NCBI RefSeq assembly: GCF_000381025.1
Contig: NZ_KB905833.1
Span: 1 to 34,012, forward strand
DNA: 34,012 nucleotides
From: Streptomyces sulphureus DSM 40104
GTDB lineage: Bacteria > Actinomycetota > Actinomycetes > Streptomycetales > Streptomycetaceae
Reading direction: 5' to 3'
Each line of letters begins with the position of its first letter. Position 1 is the first letter of the stretch. Shown here piece by piece: positions 7,963-16,331 of this stretch. The position numbers were made by a program, and so were the translations under genes. The notes below the pieces were generated by a model. That model made no database searches and was not told the DNA's origin. It worked only from the letters and a program-made list of their open reading frames with translations.

Positions 7963-8177
7963 GTCAACCCGATGCCATGCGCCTCCTCACCGCGCTGACT
8001 GCCCGCGGGGACGACCCGTACCGGGAAGGCGTTGACGTCGAGAAGCTCACCGGCACTTCAAAGCTTTACTGTCTCAGGGTCGATAACTACCGAATCGCCT
8101 ACCAGGTGAATGACGGTGAACTCGTCATTCTCGTCGTCAAGGTAGGCAACCGGCGCGAGGTGTACCGCAACTTGTAG
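7908..8177 (+). CDS. RelE/ParE-superfamily toxin with ACG in place of its start codon
   Basis: RelE-type toxins are ribosome-dependent mRNA endonucleases. From the codon at 7908 the frame encodes 89 residues, a normal RelE length: KYAFRFTAAARRQLR (first strand and helix), LTGTSKLYCLRVDNYRIAYQV and VKVGNRREVYR, with the Arg/Tyr-rich C-terminal strands of the family. However, the initiation codon is ACG, where ATG is expected overlapping the antitoxin stop. The first conventional start in frame is GTG at 7959, which would give 72 residues and lose the first strand and most of the first helix. Either the toxin is made weakly from ACG, or only a truncated, probably inactive form is made. I place the start at the homologous position. 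Confidence 0.75.
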   Translation, partial: TKYAFRFTAAARRQLRSVSQPDAMRLLTALTARGDDPYREGVDVEKLTGTSKLYCLRVDNYRIAYQVNDGELVILVVKVGNRREVYRNL

Positions 8178-8189
8178 AAACATCGGCCG

Positions 8190-8221
8190 GGGTGCTTCAC
8201 CACCCCGGCGGTGAAGCACCC
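8190..8221. terminator. Bidirectional hairpin between toxin and DUF501-Ppx genes
   Basis: Perfect 12-bp arms GGGTGCTTCACC (8190-8201) and GGTGAAGCACCC (8210-8221) enclose an 8-nt loop in the 49-bp gap between convergent genes. Confidence 0.85.
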
Positions 8222-8226
8222 GCCCC

Positions 8227-9801
8227 CTACCGCGCCTCGGCCGCCGCGAAAGTCAAGCCGTCGAGGATGTCGTGCTCGCTGACGACGACCTCCTCCGCGC
8301 CGGTGCGTTCCATGATCGTCTGGAGGACGAGGGCGCCGGCGTTGATGACGTCGGTGCGGCCCGGGTGCATGACGGGGAGGGCGGCGCGTTCGTCGTGGGT
8401 GGCTGCGAGGAGGCGGCCGGTGAGCTCCTGGACCTGTGCGTACGTCATGCGGGAGTGGTGGATGGCGGACGGGTCGTAGCTGTCGAGGTCGAGGGCGAGG
8501 CCGGCGAGGGTGGTGACCGTGCCGGCGAGGCCGACGAGGGTGCGGGCTTCGGAGAGGGGGACCGTCTCCTCGACGAGGTCGATCGCGGACTCGATGTCGG
8601 CGCGGATCGCCTGGATCTGGGCGAGGGAGGGGGTCTCGGTGACCTCGCCGTCCCGGGTGAGGTGGCGCTCGGTGAGACGGACGCAGCCGATGTCGACGCT
8701 GCGGGAGGCGGTCACCGAGTCGGTGCCGACGACGAACTCCGTCGAGCCGCCGCCGATGTCGACGACGAGGTACGGCTTCGCCGCGTCGGGGACGTCGGCA
8801 CCGGGCGCCGAGAGTTCCCGCGTCGCGCCGGTGAAGGAGAACTCCGCCTCCTGCTCGCCCGTGATCACCTCGGGCTCGACGCCGAGGATCTCCAGGACGC
8901 CGCTGACGAACTCGGCCCGGTTCTCGGCGTCCCGCGAGGCCGACGTCGCGGCGAACGTGAGGTGCTCCCTCGCCACACCCAACTCCTCGATCGCCGCGGC
9001 GTACCGGCGGCAGGCGGCGAAGGTCCGCTCCAGCGCCTCGGGGGCCAGGCGGCCGGTGCGGTCGACGCCCTGGCCGAGTCGGACGATCTCCATCCTCCGG
9101 TCGAGGTCGGTGAGTTCGCCGGTCGCCGGGTCGATGTCGGCGACGAGGAGACGGATGGAGTTGGTGCCGCAGTCGATTGCGGCGGCGCGGATCGCCCCGC
9201 CGTCCGCTGCTGACGCTGCCTGCGCCGTTGCGGAATCGGGGGCGCCGGTCGGGGTGCTGTCCCGGGCGTGTGCGGGCTCGTCGGACGGCGCGCACGTGAC
9301 GCAGGGGCCCTTGCGCCACCACTCGGGGAGCATCGCGAGCGCCTCGTCGCCCAGGGGATTGACGCCGGGGCCTGCGACGAGGGAATGGGCGACGAGGACG
9401 TGGAGGCACTTGACGCGTTCCGGCATGCCGCCGGCGCTGGGGAAGCCCTTCAGCTCCTCGATGGCGTCGCGCCTGGCGAGGTAGTCCTCGTGCGCCGCCC
9501 GGTAGGCGGCGGCGAGTCGGGGGTCCTCGGCGAGGCGCGAAGTCATCTCGCGCATCACGCCGTTGGCCTCCAGCGTCCCGATGGCGGACGCGGCGCGAGG
9601 GCAGGTGAGGTAGTAGGTGGTGGGAAACGGAGTGCCGTCCTCCAGGCGCGGCGCCGTCTCGACGACGTCCGGCAGGCCGCAGGGGCAGCGGTGCGCGATG
9701 GTGCGCAGGCCCCGTGGCGGACGGCCCAACTGCTCCCTGAAGGCGCAGACGTCCGCCTCGGTCGGTGCGGTGTGCTCGGTGGTGGGCGGAGGCGTTTCCA
9801 T
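8227..9801 (-). CDS. DUF501 domain fused to Ppx/GppA exopolyphosphatase
   Basis: This is one uninterrupted 524-residue frame. Residues 1-170 are a DUF501 protein, with cysteines in HRCPCGLP, TCPRA and KGPCVTC and the segment PEWWRKGPCV near the end. Residues 171-203 are an Ala/Ser/Pro linker. Residues 204-524 are a Ppx/GppA phosphatase of the actin-like ATPase fold, with AIDCGTNSIRLLVAD (208-222), ATSASRDAEN (285-294) and VDIGGGSTEF (347-356). That enzyme class removes phosphate from polyphosphate or pppGpp. In other actinobacteria I recall these as two adjacent genes. No in-frame ATG, GTG or TTG precedes the Ppx part, so it cannot be translated separately in this frame. Loss of the DUF501 stop codon is the likely origin. 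Confidence 0.9.
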   Translation of the reverse strand: METPPPTTEHTAPTEADVCAFREQLGRPPRGLRTIAHRCPCGLPDVVETAPRLEDGTPFPTTYYLTCPRAASAIGTLEANGVMREMTSRLAEDPRLAAAYRAAHEDYLARRDAIEELKGFPSAGGMPERVKCLHVLVAHSLVAGPGVNPLGDEALAMLPEWWRKGPCVTCAPSDEPAHARDSTPTGAPDSATAQAASAADGGAIRAAAIDCGTNSIRLLVADIDPATGELTDLDRRMEIVRLGQGVDRTGRLAPEALERTFAACRRYAAAIEELGVAREHLTFAATSASRDAENRAEFVSGVLEILGVEPEVITGEQEAEFSFTGATRELSAPGADVPDAAKPYLVVDIGGGSTEFVVGTDSVTASRSVDIGCVRLTERHLTRDGEVTETPSLAQIQAIRADIESAIDLVEETVPLSEARTLVGLAGTVTTLAGLALDLDSYDPSAIHHSRMTYAQVQELTGRLLAATHDERAALPVMHPGRTDVINAGALVLQTIMERTGAEEVVVSEHDILDGLTFAAAEAR

Positions 9802-9874
9802 GCGTGGTCTCTTCTCGGCGCGGGCGCGGACCTGGCAGAGCCTACGGGCAGCGACCGGAGGGCCGTCGGGTGCG

Positions 9875-10345
9875 TCAGCCGTCCGAGTCGGAGAGGTCGA
9901 TGCTGCGCCAGAGGTTCTGGTACCAGGGGCGGTCGGCGGGGCCCTCGTCGCCGTCTCGGGTGTCGTCGGCGGAGCCGTCGGGGCGGACGTAGCCCGTCTC
10001 GCCCGGGCGTACGTAGTGGAGGTGGAGCCTGGCCTGCTGCTCGACGTAGGCCGGGTCGTGCCAGCGGGCGCGCTCCTCGCGGAGGCGCTTGACCTCCTCG
10101 CGGGCCTCCTGCGCCTGCTGCCGCTGGTCGGCGATCTGCGAACGCTGCGTGACGTACTGCCGGGCGGGATAGGCGAGGACGACGACGAGTGAGCAGAGGA
10201 CGAGCGCCAGCACCGCCGCCCTGCCGGTGAGCCTGCTGCCCGGCGGTGTGCGCATGCGGCGGCTCTGGGCGCGGTAGACGCGCTCGGCCGCCTGGCTGCC
10301 GAGCGCCCTCAGCCTGGTCGCGGTGGAGAACCGATCGGCTGGCAC
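9875..10345 (-). CDS. Septum formation initiator family protein (DivIC/FtsB-like)
   Basis: This is a 156-residue bitopic cell-division protein. A basic cytoplasmic N-terminus (1-42) is followed by one transmembrane helix at about 43-60. A coiled coil (about 63-95, rich in Gln, Glu and Arg) leads to the conserved segment WHDPAYVEQQARLHLHYVRPG, residues 95-115. The C-terminal 35 residues are acidic and low in complexity. The GTG start is preceded by AGGAGAGG, a strong ribosome site. It lies between eno and the DUF501 gene, its usual position in actinobacteria, which supports the call. Known members bridge FtsL and FtsQ in the divisome. Confidence 0.9.
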   Translation of the reverse strand: MPADRFSTATRLRALGSQAAERVYRAQSRRMRTPPGSRLTGRAAVLALVLCSLVVVLAYPARQYVTQRSQIADQRQQAQEAREEVKRLREERARWHDPAYVEQQARLHLHYVRPGETGYVRPDGSADDTRDGDEGPADRPWYQNLWRSIDLSDSDG

Positions 10346-10395
10346 GTTCCTCTCCTGTCGCCCGTCTCTCGACTGCGGGTGTCAGCTCGCGCAGT

Positions 10396-10439
10396 CGTAC
10401 GTCCCCGTCACCGTACGGGAACGGCGGCGGGGACGTACG
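10396..10439 (-). terminator. Hairpin downstream of eno
   Basis: Perfect 12-bp arms CGTACGTCCCCG (10396-10407) and CGGGGACGTACG (10428-10439) with a 20-nt loop, starting 27 bases after the eno stop. It probably limits read-through into the divIC-like gene. Confidence 0.65.
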
Positions 10440-10465
10440 GAACCGAGCGCCGGTCGGTCCTGCGG

Positions 10466-11746
<1,281 letters not shown>

Positions 11747-11776
11747 GTGAGTCTCCTTCATGTGTGTCTGGGTTTT

Positions 11777-11807
11777 GCCCCCCTGAGCCTAACCGTCCCA
11801 GGGGGGC
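11777..11807. promoter_or_regulatory. Inverted repeat just upstream of eno
   Basis: Perfect 9-bp arms GCCCCCCTG (11777-11785) and CAGGGGGGC (11799-11807) lie 31 bp before the eno start and about 190 bp after the rpfA-like stop. It could be part of the eno leader or promoter, where TAGGCT on the minus strand lies in the loop, or a terminator. I cannot decide. The rest of 11808-11999 shows nothing. Confidence 0.4.
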
Positions 11808-11999
11808 CGACTCCGCGGGCCGTCCGTGTCGCGCTCCTCGCCGGGCGCTCGCGCGCTCGGGTCGCCGTGCGCGGGCGTGCTCCGGTGAGTGTGGGCGCCG
11901 TCGGATGTGCGTCGACTGCGCCGTCGTGCCGGCCTACGCGCGTGGCGGTGCGCTGCCGGGGAACGCGGCGCCGGTCGTCCCGACCGGCGCCCGCTGTGG

Positions 12000-12932
12000 T
12001 CAGAAGCTGAGGTGCTGGCCGGGGCGGATCAGATCGGGGTCGGAGCCGACGACTTGGCGGTTGCGCTCGTACAGCTCCGGCCAACCGCCTTCGACTTGGT
12101 GGCGCTCGGCGATGGCGGAGAGGGAGTCGCCTGCGCGCACCTCGTGGCCCCTGCCGCCGGGTCCGCCGTCGCGCGAGGGGTGGCCGGGGCCGTCCGCACG
12201 CTCACCGCGGTCGGCGTGGCCGGTGTCGCGGCCGGAGCGGTCGTCGGGGGCGGAGGTGTCCGAGGATTCATCCGGGTTGACCGGACTGCCCGGTGTGCCA
12301 GGCGTGTTGGAGCCCGCGCCGTTTTCAGGAGACTTGCGGTGCTTGCCCGAACCCTCGCCGGGTGCGGCGGGTGTCTCGGACGGCTCCGGGGTGCCCCGGT
12401 GCGAGCCGTTGTCGGACGAGCGGTCGCGGTCGGAACCGTCGGGCTCGTCGTCGGGCACGGGGCTCGCGGTGTCGCCGGGGGACGGTTGCGTGCGGTCGCC
12501 GGTCGAGTCGTCCTGCTCTGCCTCGTCGCCGGGGGTGACTTCGGGGTCCCGGGTCTGCTCGTCCGTGAGGCCCGAGCGCTCGGCGCAGGAGGACCAGGCG
12601 TCGGGGCCGCGGTCGTCGAGGACGCGCTCGGCGACGGAGATCTGCTGGCTCCGGCTGGCGAGGTCGGGGCGCGGCGCGTATGCGGTGCCGCCGTACCCCT
12701 GCCAGGTCTCCAGGCTGAGTTGGAGGCCGCCGTAGTGGCCGTTCTGCTCGTTGGCGCTCCACAGGCCGCCGCTCTCGCACTCGGCGACGCGGTCCCAGAT
12801 GCCGGCGTCGGCCGCTTGCGCACTCGTGGCGCCGAGGAGGGGCATGGCGATGCCCGCTCCCGTCACCCCTGCGGTGACGAGCAGAGCAGGGGCCTGGCGG
12901 GGTCGTCTGTGACGGCCGTTCCCAGCGCGCAT
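12000..12932 (-). CDS. rpfA: Secreted resuscitation-promoting factor with LysM domain (RpfA-like)
   Basis: This is a 310-residue exported cell-wall hydrolase that cleaves peptidoglycan glycan strands and helps spores exit dormancy. A signal peptide (basic residues 1-12, hydrophobic core, cleavage near AQA-AD at 40-41) precedes the transglycosylase-like Rpf domain, about 42-118. That domain has IWDRVAECESGGLW, with the catalytic glutamate of CESGG at 53, and HYGGLQLSLETW. Cys52 and Cys116 probably form its disulfide. A low-complexity Ser/Pro/Asp/Gly linker (about 120-260) leads to a C-terminal LysM peptidoglycan-binding domain (262-310, VRAGDSLSAIAERH). The ATG at 12932 has GAGAGG upstream. 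Longer in-frame versions would put non-signal sequence in front. Confidence 0.93.
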   Translation of the reverse strand: MRAGNGRHRRPRQAPALLVTAGVTGAGIAMPLLGATSAQAADAGIWDRVAECESGGLWSANEQNGHYGGLQLSLETWQGYGGTAYAPRPDLASRSQQISVAERVLDDRGPDAWSSCAERSGLTDEQTRDPEVTPGDEAEQDDSTGDRTQPSPGDTASPVPDDEPDGSDRDRSSDNGSHRGTPEPSETPAAPGEGSGKHRKSPENGAGSNTPGTPGSPVNPDESSDTSAPDDRSGRDTGHADRGERADGPGHPSRDGGPGGRGHEVRAGDSLSAIAERHQVEGGWPELYERNRQVVGSDPDLIRPGQHLSF

Positions 12933-13296
12933 GGAGAACCTCTCGTAAGGACTCGGGGACGGCGCCGAACGTAGCCGCCAATCCTCGACATCACAAGCCA
13001 ATGTCGCCTGCATCACGCGACGGTCACGCTCCATGACGGGAGGTCAGACGCCGCGTGACGACGGGAGGAGAGGCGCGGGCGGATGCCGCGTCCCCTGGCC
13101 CGCCGCCCGGTGCACGGGCGGCGGCGGGGCCGTCGGCTCGGCGCCGTGTCGATGGTCGCACAGCTTGGCCTCCGGTCCCCGCGGAAGGGTCGGCGGCCGG
13201 GGCTTCCGGCCCGCCGTGCCGCTCGAACGTGCCTGTGCGTGCGGTGCGTTGGGCGTCGTTACGCGTCCGACCGTCCGCCGTCGTAGTGCGTCTGCG
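12933..13296. other. Upstream region of the rpfA-like gene
   Basis: No gene is recognised in these 364 bases. The only clear structure is a strong hairpin (13100-13109 CCGCCGCCCG, loop of 5, 13115-13124), which could terminate P450 transcription or sit in a long rpfA leader. I looked for the c-di-AMP (ydaO-type) riboswitch known for some Streptomyces rpfA genes and could not find its conserved blocks by eye. Confidence 0.45.
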
Positions 13297-15465
13297 TCAG
13301 TCCGGGTCCGCTCGGTAGGTGACCGGAAGAGTGCGCAGACCGCGCATGATCAGGCCGCCGCGCCAACGGAGTTCGTCCGGGGGCGTCGCCAACTCCAGGG
13401 CGGGGAGGCGGCGGAAGAGCGTGGCGAGGGCGGTGCGGCCCTCCAGGCGGGCGAGCGGGGCGCCGAGGCAGTAGTGGATGCCGTGGCCGTAACCGAGGTG
13501 CTGGTTGTCGGTGCGCGTCAGGTCGAGCGCGTCGGGGGACTCGAAGCGCTCGGGGTCGCGGTCGGCGGCGGCGAGGACGACGAGGACGGGGTCGCCCTCC
13601 GCTATCCGTGCGCCTCCGAGGACCAGCGGCTCCGTGGCGAAGCGCCAAGTGGCCATCTCCACCGGGCCGTCGAAGCGGAGCAGCTCCTCCACGGCGCGGG
13701 CGAGCAGCGCCTCGTCCTGCGGGCCGCCGCGCTCGACCGCCCCCTGGAGGAGGGCGCGCTGCTCGGGGTGGCGCAGGAGGGCGAGGGTGCCGTTGCCGAT
13801 CAGGTTGACCGTCGTCTCGAAGCCGGCGAAGAGCAGGATGAACGCCATCGCCGCCGCCTCGTTCTCCGTGAGGTGCTCGCCGTGGTCCGAGGCGCGGATG
13901 AGGCCGGAGATCAGGTCCTCGTCCGCGGCCGGCTGCGGGGGCAGCAACTCGCGCTTGCGGTGGATGAGTTCGGCGAGGTAGCGGCGCATCTTCTTCACCG
14001 CGCGGCCGACGCCGCCGCGGGGCGCGTTGCCGTGGCGCAGCATCATCCCCGCCCAGTCGCGGAAGTCGTCCTGATCCTGGGCGGGGACGCCGAGCAGGTC
14101 GCAGATGGCGTAGATCGGGAGGGGGAACGCGAACTCGTGGATGAGGTCGGCCTCTCCGACGGGTGCGCCCGGCTCGCGACGGGCCAGGATCGCGTCGATC
14201 AACTCGTCGGCGAGCGCCTGCACTCGGGGCGCGAAAGCGGCGACGCGGCGCGGCGTGAACGCCTGGGAGACGAGGCGGCGGAGACGCGTGTGGTCCGGCG
14301 GGTCGATGTTGAGCAGGTGCGTCATGAGGTTCGCGCCTCGCTCACCGGGGATGCCCACCTTCCCCTTGTCGTGCGCCGACTCGCTGTGCCTGCCCGGGTT
14401 CTTGCTGAGCCGCTGCTCCGCGAGGGCGGCGCGGGCGTCCGTGTGGCGGGTGACGAGCCATGCCTCGACGCCGCTCGGCAGCGTCGTCCGATGCACCGGG
14501 GCGTGCTCGCGGAGCCAGGCGTAGGCGGGGTACGGGTCGGAGGCGAAGCGCCAGTCGAAGAGAGGGGGCATCGGCGGGGGCGCGGGAGGTCCGTCCGGAG
14601 GCGCGTCGCTGGGGTCGGGGCGGGGGCTCGGGGCGGACGTCCGGTCACCGGCGTGCGGGCAACGGGCCGTGGGGGGCGGGGCGTTGAAAGCTCCGGCGGT
14701 GGCGGCGCCGGACGCGGGAGCAGCTTCGGTGCGCGCCTCGACGAGGGGGAGGTCGGGGCCGGGCGGGCGGGTGCTGCGGGTTTCGGGCGCCTGTGCAGGG
14801 TCGGGGATGGTGGGTCGCTCGCCGGCGTGCTCGTCGGACGGCGGGGCGGTACGGGCGCCGCTCACGGCGCCGCCCGCCGGTACGGGGCCTGGGGCGGAGG
14901 CGCCGTCGGGCTCGTCGCTGAGCCTTGCGTGTTCGGCATCGACGTCATGGCCCTCGGACGCGGAGACGTCGTCGGCCCACTCCTCCCCGTCCGACCAACC
15001 GCCGCTGGACCGCGCGAAGTTGCGAGCAGCACCCCCCGGCGCGGTATGAGTGCCGCTCACGGCGCTGCCCTCCGACACAGCACCGAAGACGGACGCGCCG
15101 GCGGTCTCCTCGTCGCCTTGTGCACAACTGCCGTCGGACGACGGTGCGTTGCAGGCCGCGCCCGCCTGCGCCTCCCGCGCGCCCGGGGTGCGGGCTCCGC
15201 CCGACCCGTCCTCATGGCCCGGAGCCGCCGCGCGGAGCCCCGGGACGGTGCGTGTCCCGTTCGTCGGCCCGGTGGATGCGCCGGACGCCGACGCACGGTC
15301 GGCCGGCTCCTCGCCATGGACTCCCGGACGCCGCGTCCCCGTCGAGCGGGTCTCCTCGGGCAGCGGCGGACGGGCGGGGCCGTGCCGGTCGCCGGGTGGC
15401 CGGGTCGGTGCCGGGCGGCCGTCGGGGCGGGCGGGGTTTGCGATGGGGGGAGTCTCGTCGTGCAC
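13297..15465 (-). CDS. Cytochrome P450 with ~298-residue disordered N-terminal extension
   Basis: Residues 299-722 form a complete bacterial class I P450. The I-helix motif AGFETT is at 547-552, EELLR at 593-597, and the heme loop LGYGHGIHYCLG carries the ligand Cys666; the usual Phe at the start of this loop is Tyr. By position near mazG and the rpfA-like gene it may be orthologous to the CYP107U1 group (inference). The preceding 298 codons are open in frame, GC3-biased and rich in Ala/Pro/Gly/Ser/Asp, with few hydrophobics, and contain imperfect in-frame repeats. The GTG at 15465 lies one base after the upstream gene's stop. Alternatives are GTG 15060, which has GGAGG eight bases upstream, and ATG 14571, which gives a 424-residue core-only protein but has no ribosome site. 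Confidence 0.8.
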   Translation of the reverse strand: MHDETPPIANPARPDGRPAPTRPPGDRHGPARPPLPEETRSTGTRRPGVHGEEPADRASASGASTGPTNGTRTVPGLRAAAPGHEDGSGGARTPGAREAQAGAACNAPSSDGSCAQGDEETAGASVFGAVSEGSAVSGTHTAPGGAARNFARSSGGWSDGEEWADDVSASEGHDVDAEHARLSDEPDGASAPGPVPAGGAVSGARTAPPSDEHAGERPTIPDPAQAPETRSTRPPGPDLPLVEARTEAAPASGAATAGAFNAPPPTARCPHAGDRTSAPSPRPDPSDAPPDGPPAPPPMPPLFDWRFASDPYPAYAWLREHAPVHRTTLPSGVEAWLVTRHTDARAALAEQRLSKNPGRHSESAHDKGKVGIPGERGANLMTHLLNIDPPDHTRLRRLVSQAFTPRRVAAFAPRVQALADELIDAILARREPGAPVGEADLIHEFAFPLPIYAICDLLGVPAQDQDDFRDWAGMMLRHGNAPRGGVGRAVKKMRRYLAELIHRKRELLPPQPAADEDLISGLIRASDHGEHLTENEAAAMAFILLFAGFETTVNLIGNGTLALLRHPEQRALLQGAVERGGPQDEALLARAVEELLRFDGPVEMATWRFATEPLVLGGARIAEGDPVLVVLAAADRDPERFESPDALDLTRTDNQHLGYGHGIHYCLGAPLARLEGRTALATLFRRLPALELATPPDELRWRGGLIMRGLRTLPVTYRADPD
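14846..15070. repeat. In-frame direct repeat inside the P450 extension
   Basis: A 30-bp unit at 14846-14875 recurs at 15041-15070 with 26 of 30 bases identical. The offset is 195 bp, exactly 65 codons. On the minus strand both copies encode the core GAVSG/SAVSG followed by T(H/R)TAP-like residues. Keeping register supports a translated, repeat-derived region. Confidence 0.7.
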
Positions 15466-15466
15466 C

Positions 15467-16189
15467 TTACGACGGTACGGGCTGGTTCCAGGACGTGGCG
15501 ATGAGGTACTGGCCGAGGAGGTAGCCGGCCATGACGAGGACGTCCTGGCCCGGGAAGCGGCGGCCCGCGGCCTGGAGGGCGATGAGGAGGTCGGAGCCGA
15601 CGAAGGCGGTAGCGCCGACCGCGGTGCGGCCGCCGACGCCGAGGCCAGTCGCGCCCATCGCTGCGAGCGCGAGGCTGTAGACGGCGACGGGGGCGCGGAG
15701 TTCGGGGGCGAGGCTCTTGCGGAGTGCTCCGTTGGCCGCGGCCCACCCGGCGGCGCAGGCGAGGGCGAGGGCGGGACGGGCGCGCAGGCCGCGTGCCCCT
15801 CCGGCCTTCGCCATACCTGCCGTGTAGCTGAGTTGGGTGCCGAGGAAGGCCGCCATGCCTGCGAGGAAGGCGGGGCGGCGGTCGTCGCGGAGCAGCGCGG
15901 TGTCCCCGGCGGTGGCGCAGGCGAGACCGGCGAGGAGCGCGGCGGGATACGGCTCCTCGCGGTGACGGCGCCGGCGCAGCACATGCACCGCGAGCGCCGG
16001 CATCAGCAGCGGCTTCGCCGCGCGCTGCGGGCCGCGGTGGTAGCGCGCAGTGGCGAAGAGATCCACGGCCGAGAGGAGGCCGTAGGCGACGAGGGCGTCG
16101 CTGCCCCGGCCGTCGGGACGGGAGAGCAGCTCCGCGCACGACCTCGCCCGGACGCGCAGACCGCGCGGGGCTGCGAGGAGGTTCACCAT
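15467..16189 (-). CDS. YhhN/TMEM86-family membrane protein (putative lysoplasmalogenase)
   Basis: This 240-residue integral membrane protein has about seven or eight hydrophobic segments spread over the whole length. Family features are AAKPLLMPALA (residues about 58-68) after the first helices, GLACATAGDTALL, and the late GSDLLIALQ and LVMAGYLLGQYLI segments. Eukaryotic TMEM86 members hydrolyse lysoplasmalogens; in Streptomyces the substrate is not established. The stop TAA is separated from the GTG of the P450 frame by one base, so the two genes probably share a transcript. The ATG has no clear ribosome-binding sequence, so the start is uncertain by a few codons. Confidence 0.8.
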   Translation of the reverse strand: MVNLLAAPRGLRVRARSCAELLSRPDGRGSDALVAYGLLSAVDLFATARYHRGPQRAAKPLLMPALAVHVLRRRRHREEPYPAALLAGLACATAGDTALLRDDRRPAFLAGMAAFLGTQLSYTAGMAKAGGARGLRARPALALACAAGWAAANGALRKSLAPELRAPVAVYSLALAAMGATGLGVGGRTAVGATAFVGSDLLIALQAAGRRFPGQDVLVMAGYLLGQYLIATSWNQPVPS

Positions 16190-16331
16190 GGCCGGCAGTG
16201 TGGGCCGCTCGCCGACGTCCGGTCAACGGTGCGTGTACGACGCATTCCGGTACGCGCTCGTGAAGCCGGCACGCAGAGGCCCGGGGCCTTCAAGGCGCCG
16301 CCACCGCTGCGAAATTGCCGGGTGGCGCGGC

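Noticed and set aside
14571..14571. ATG as sole start of the P450
   Set aside because: It gives a standard-length protein but has no ribosome site, and the upstream frame is codon-biased and contains in-frame repeats. Kept as an alternative start, not the primary call.
13033..15504. Long plus-strand open frame opposite the P450 gene
   Set aside because: It is a high-GC shadow: Arg/Gly/Val-rich translation, no domain, and the minus-strand frame carries all P450 motifs and the expected codon bias.
14676..16310. Similar segments near 14681-14696 and 16285-16300 (reverse strand) resembling GCSTTGAARGCYCCGG
   Set aside because: Only about 13 of 16 bases match in very GC-rich sequence; not distinguishable from chance without a genome-wide count.
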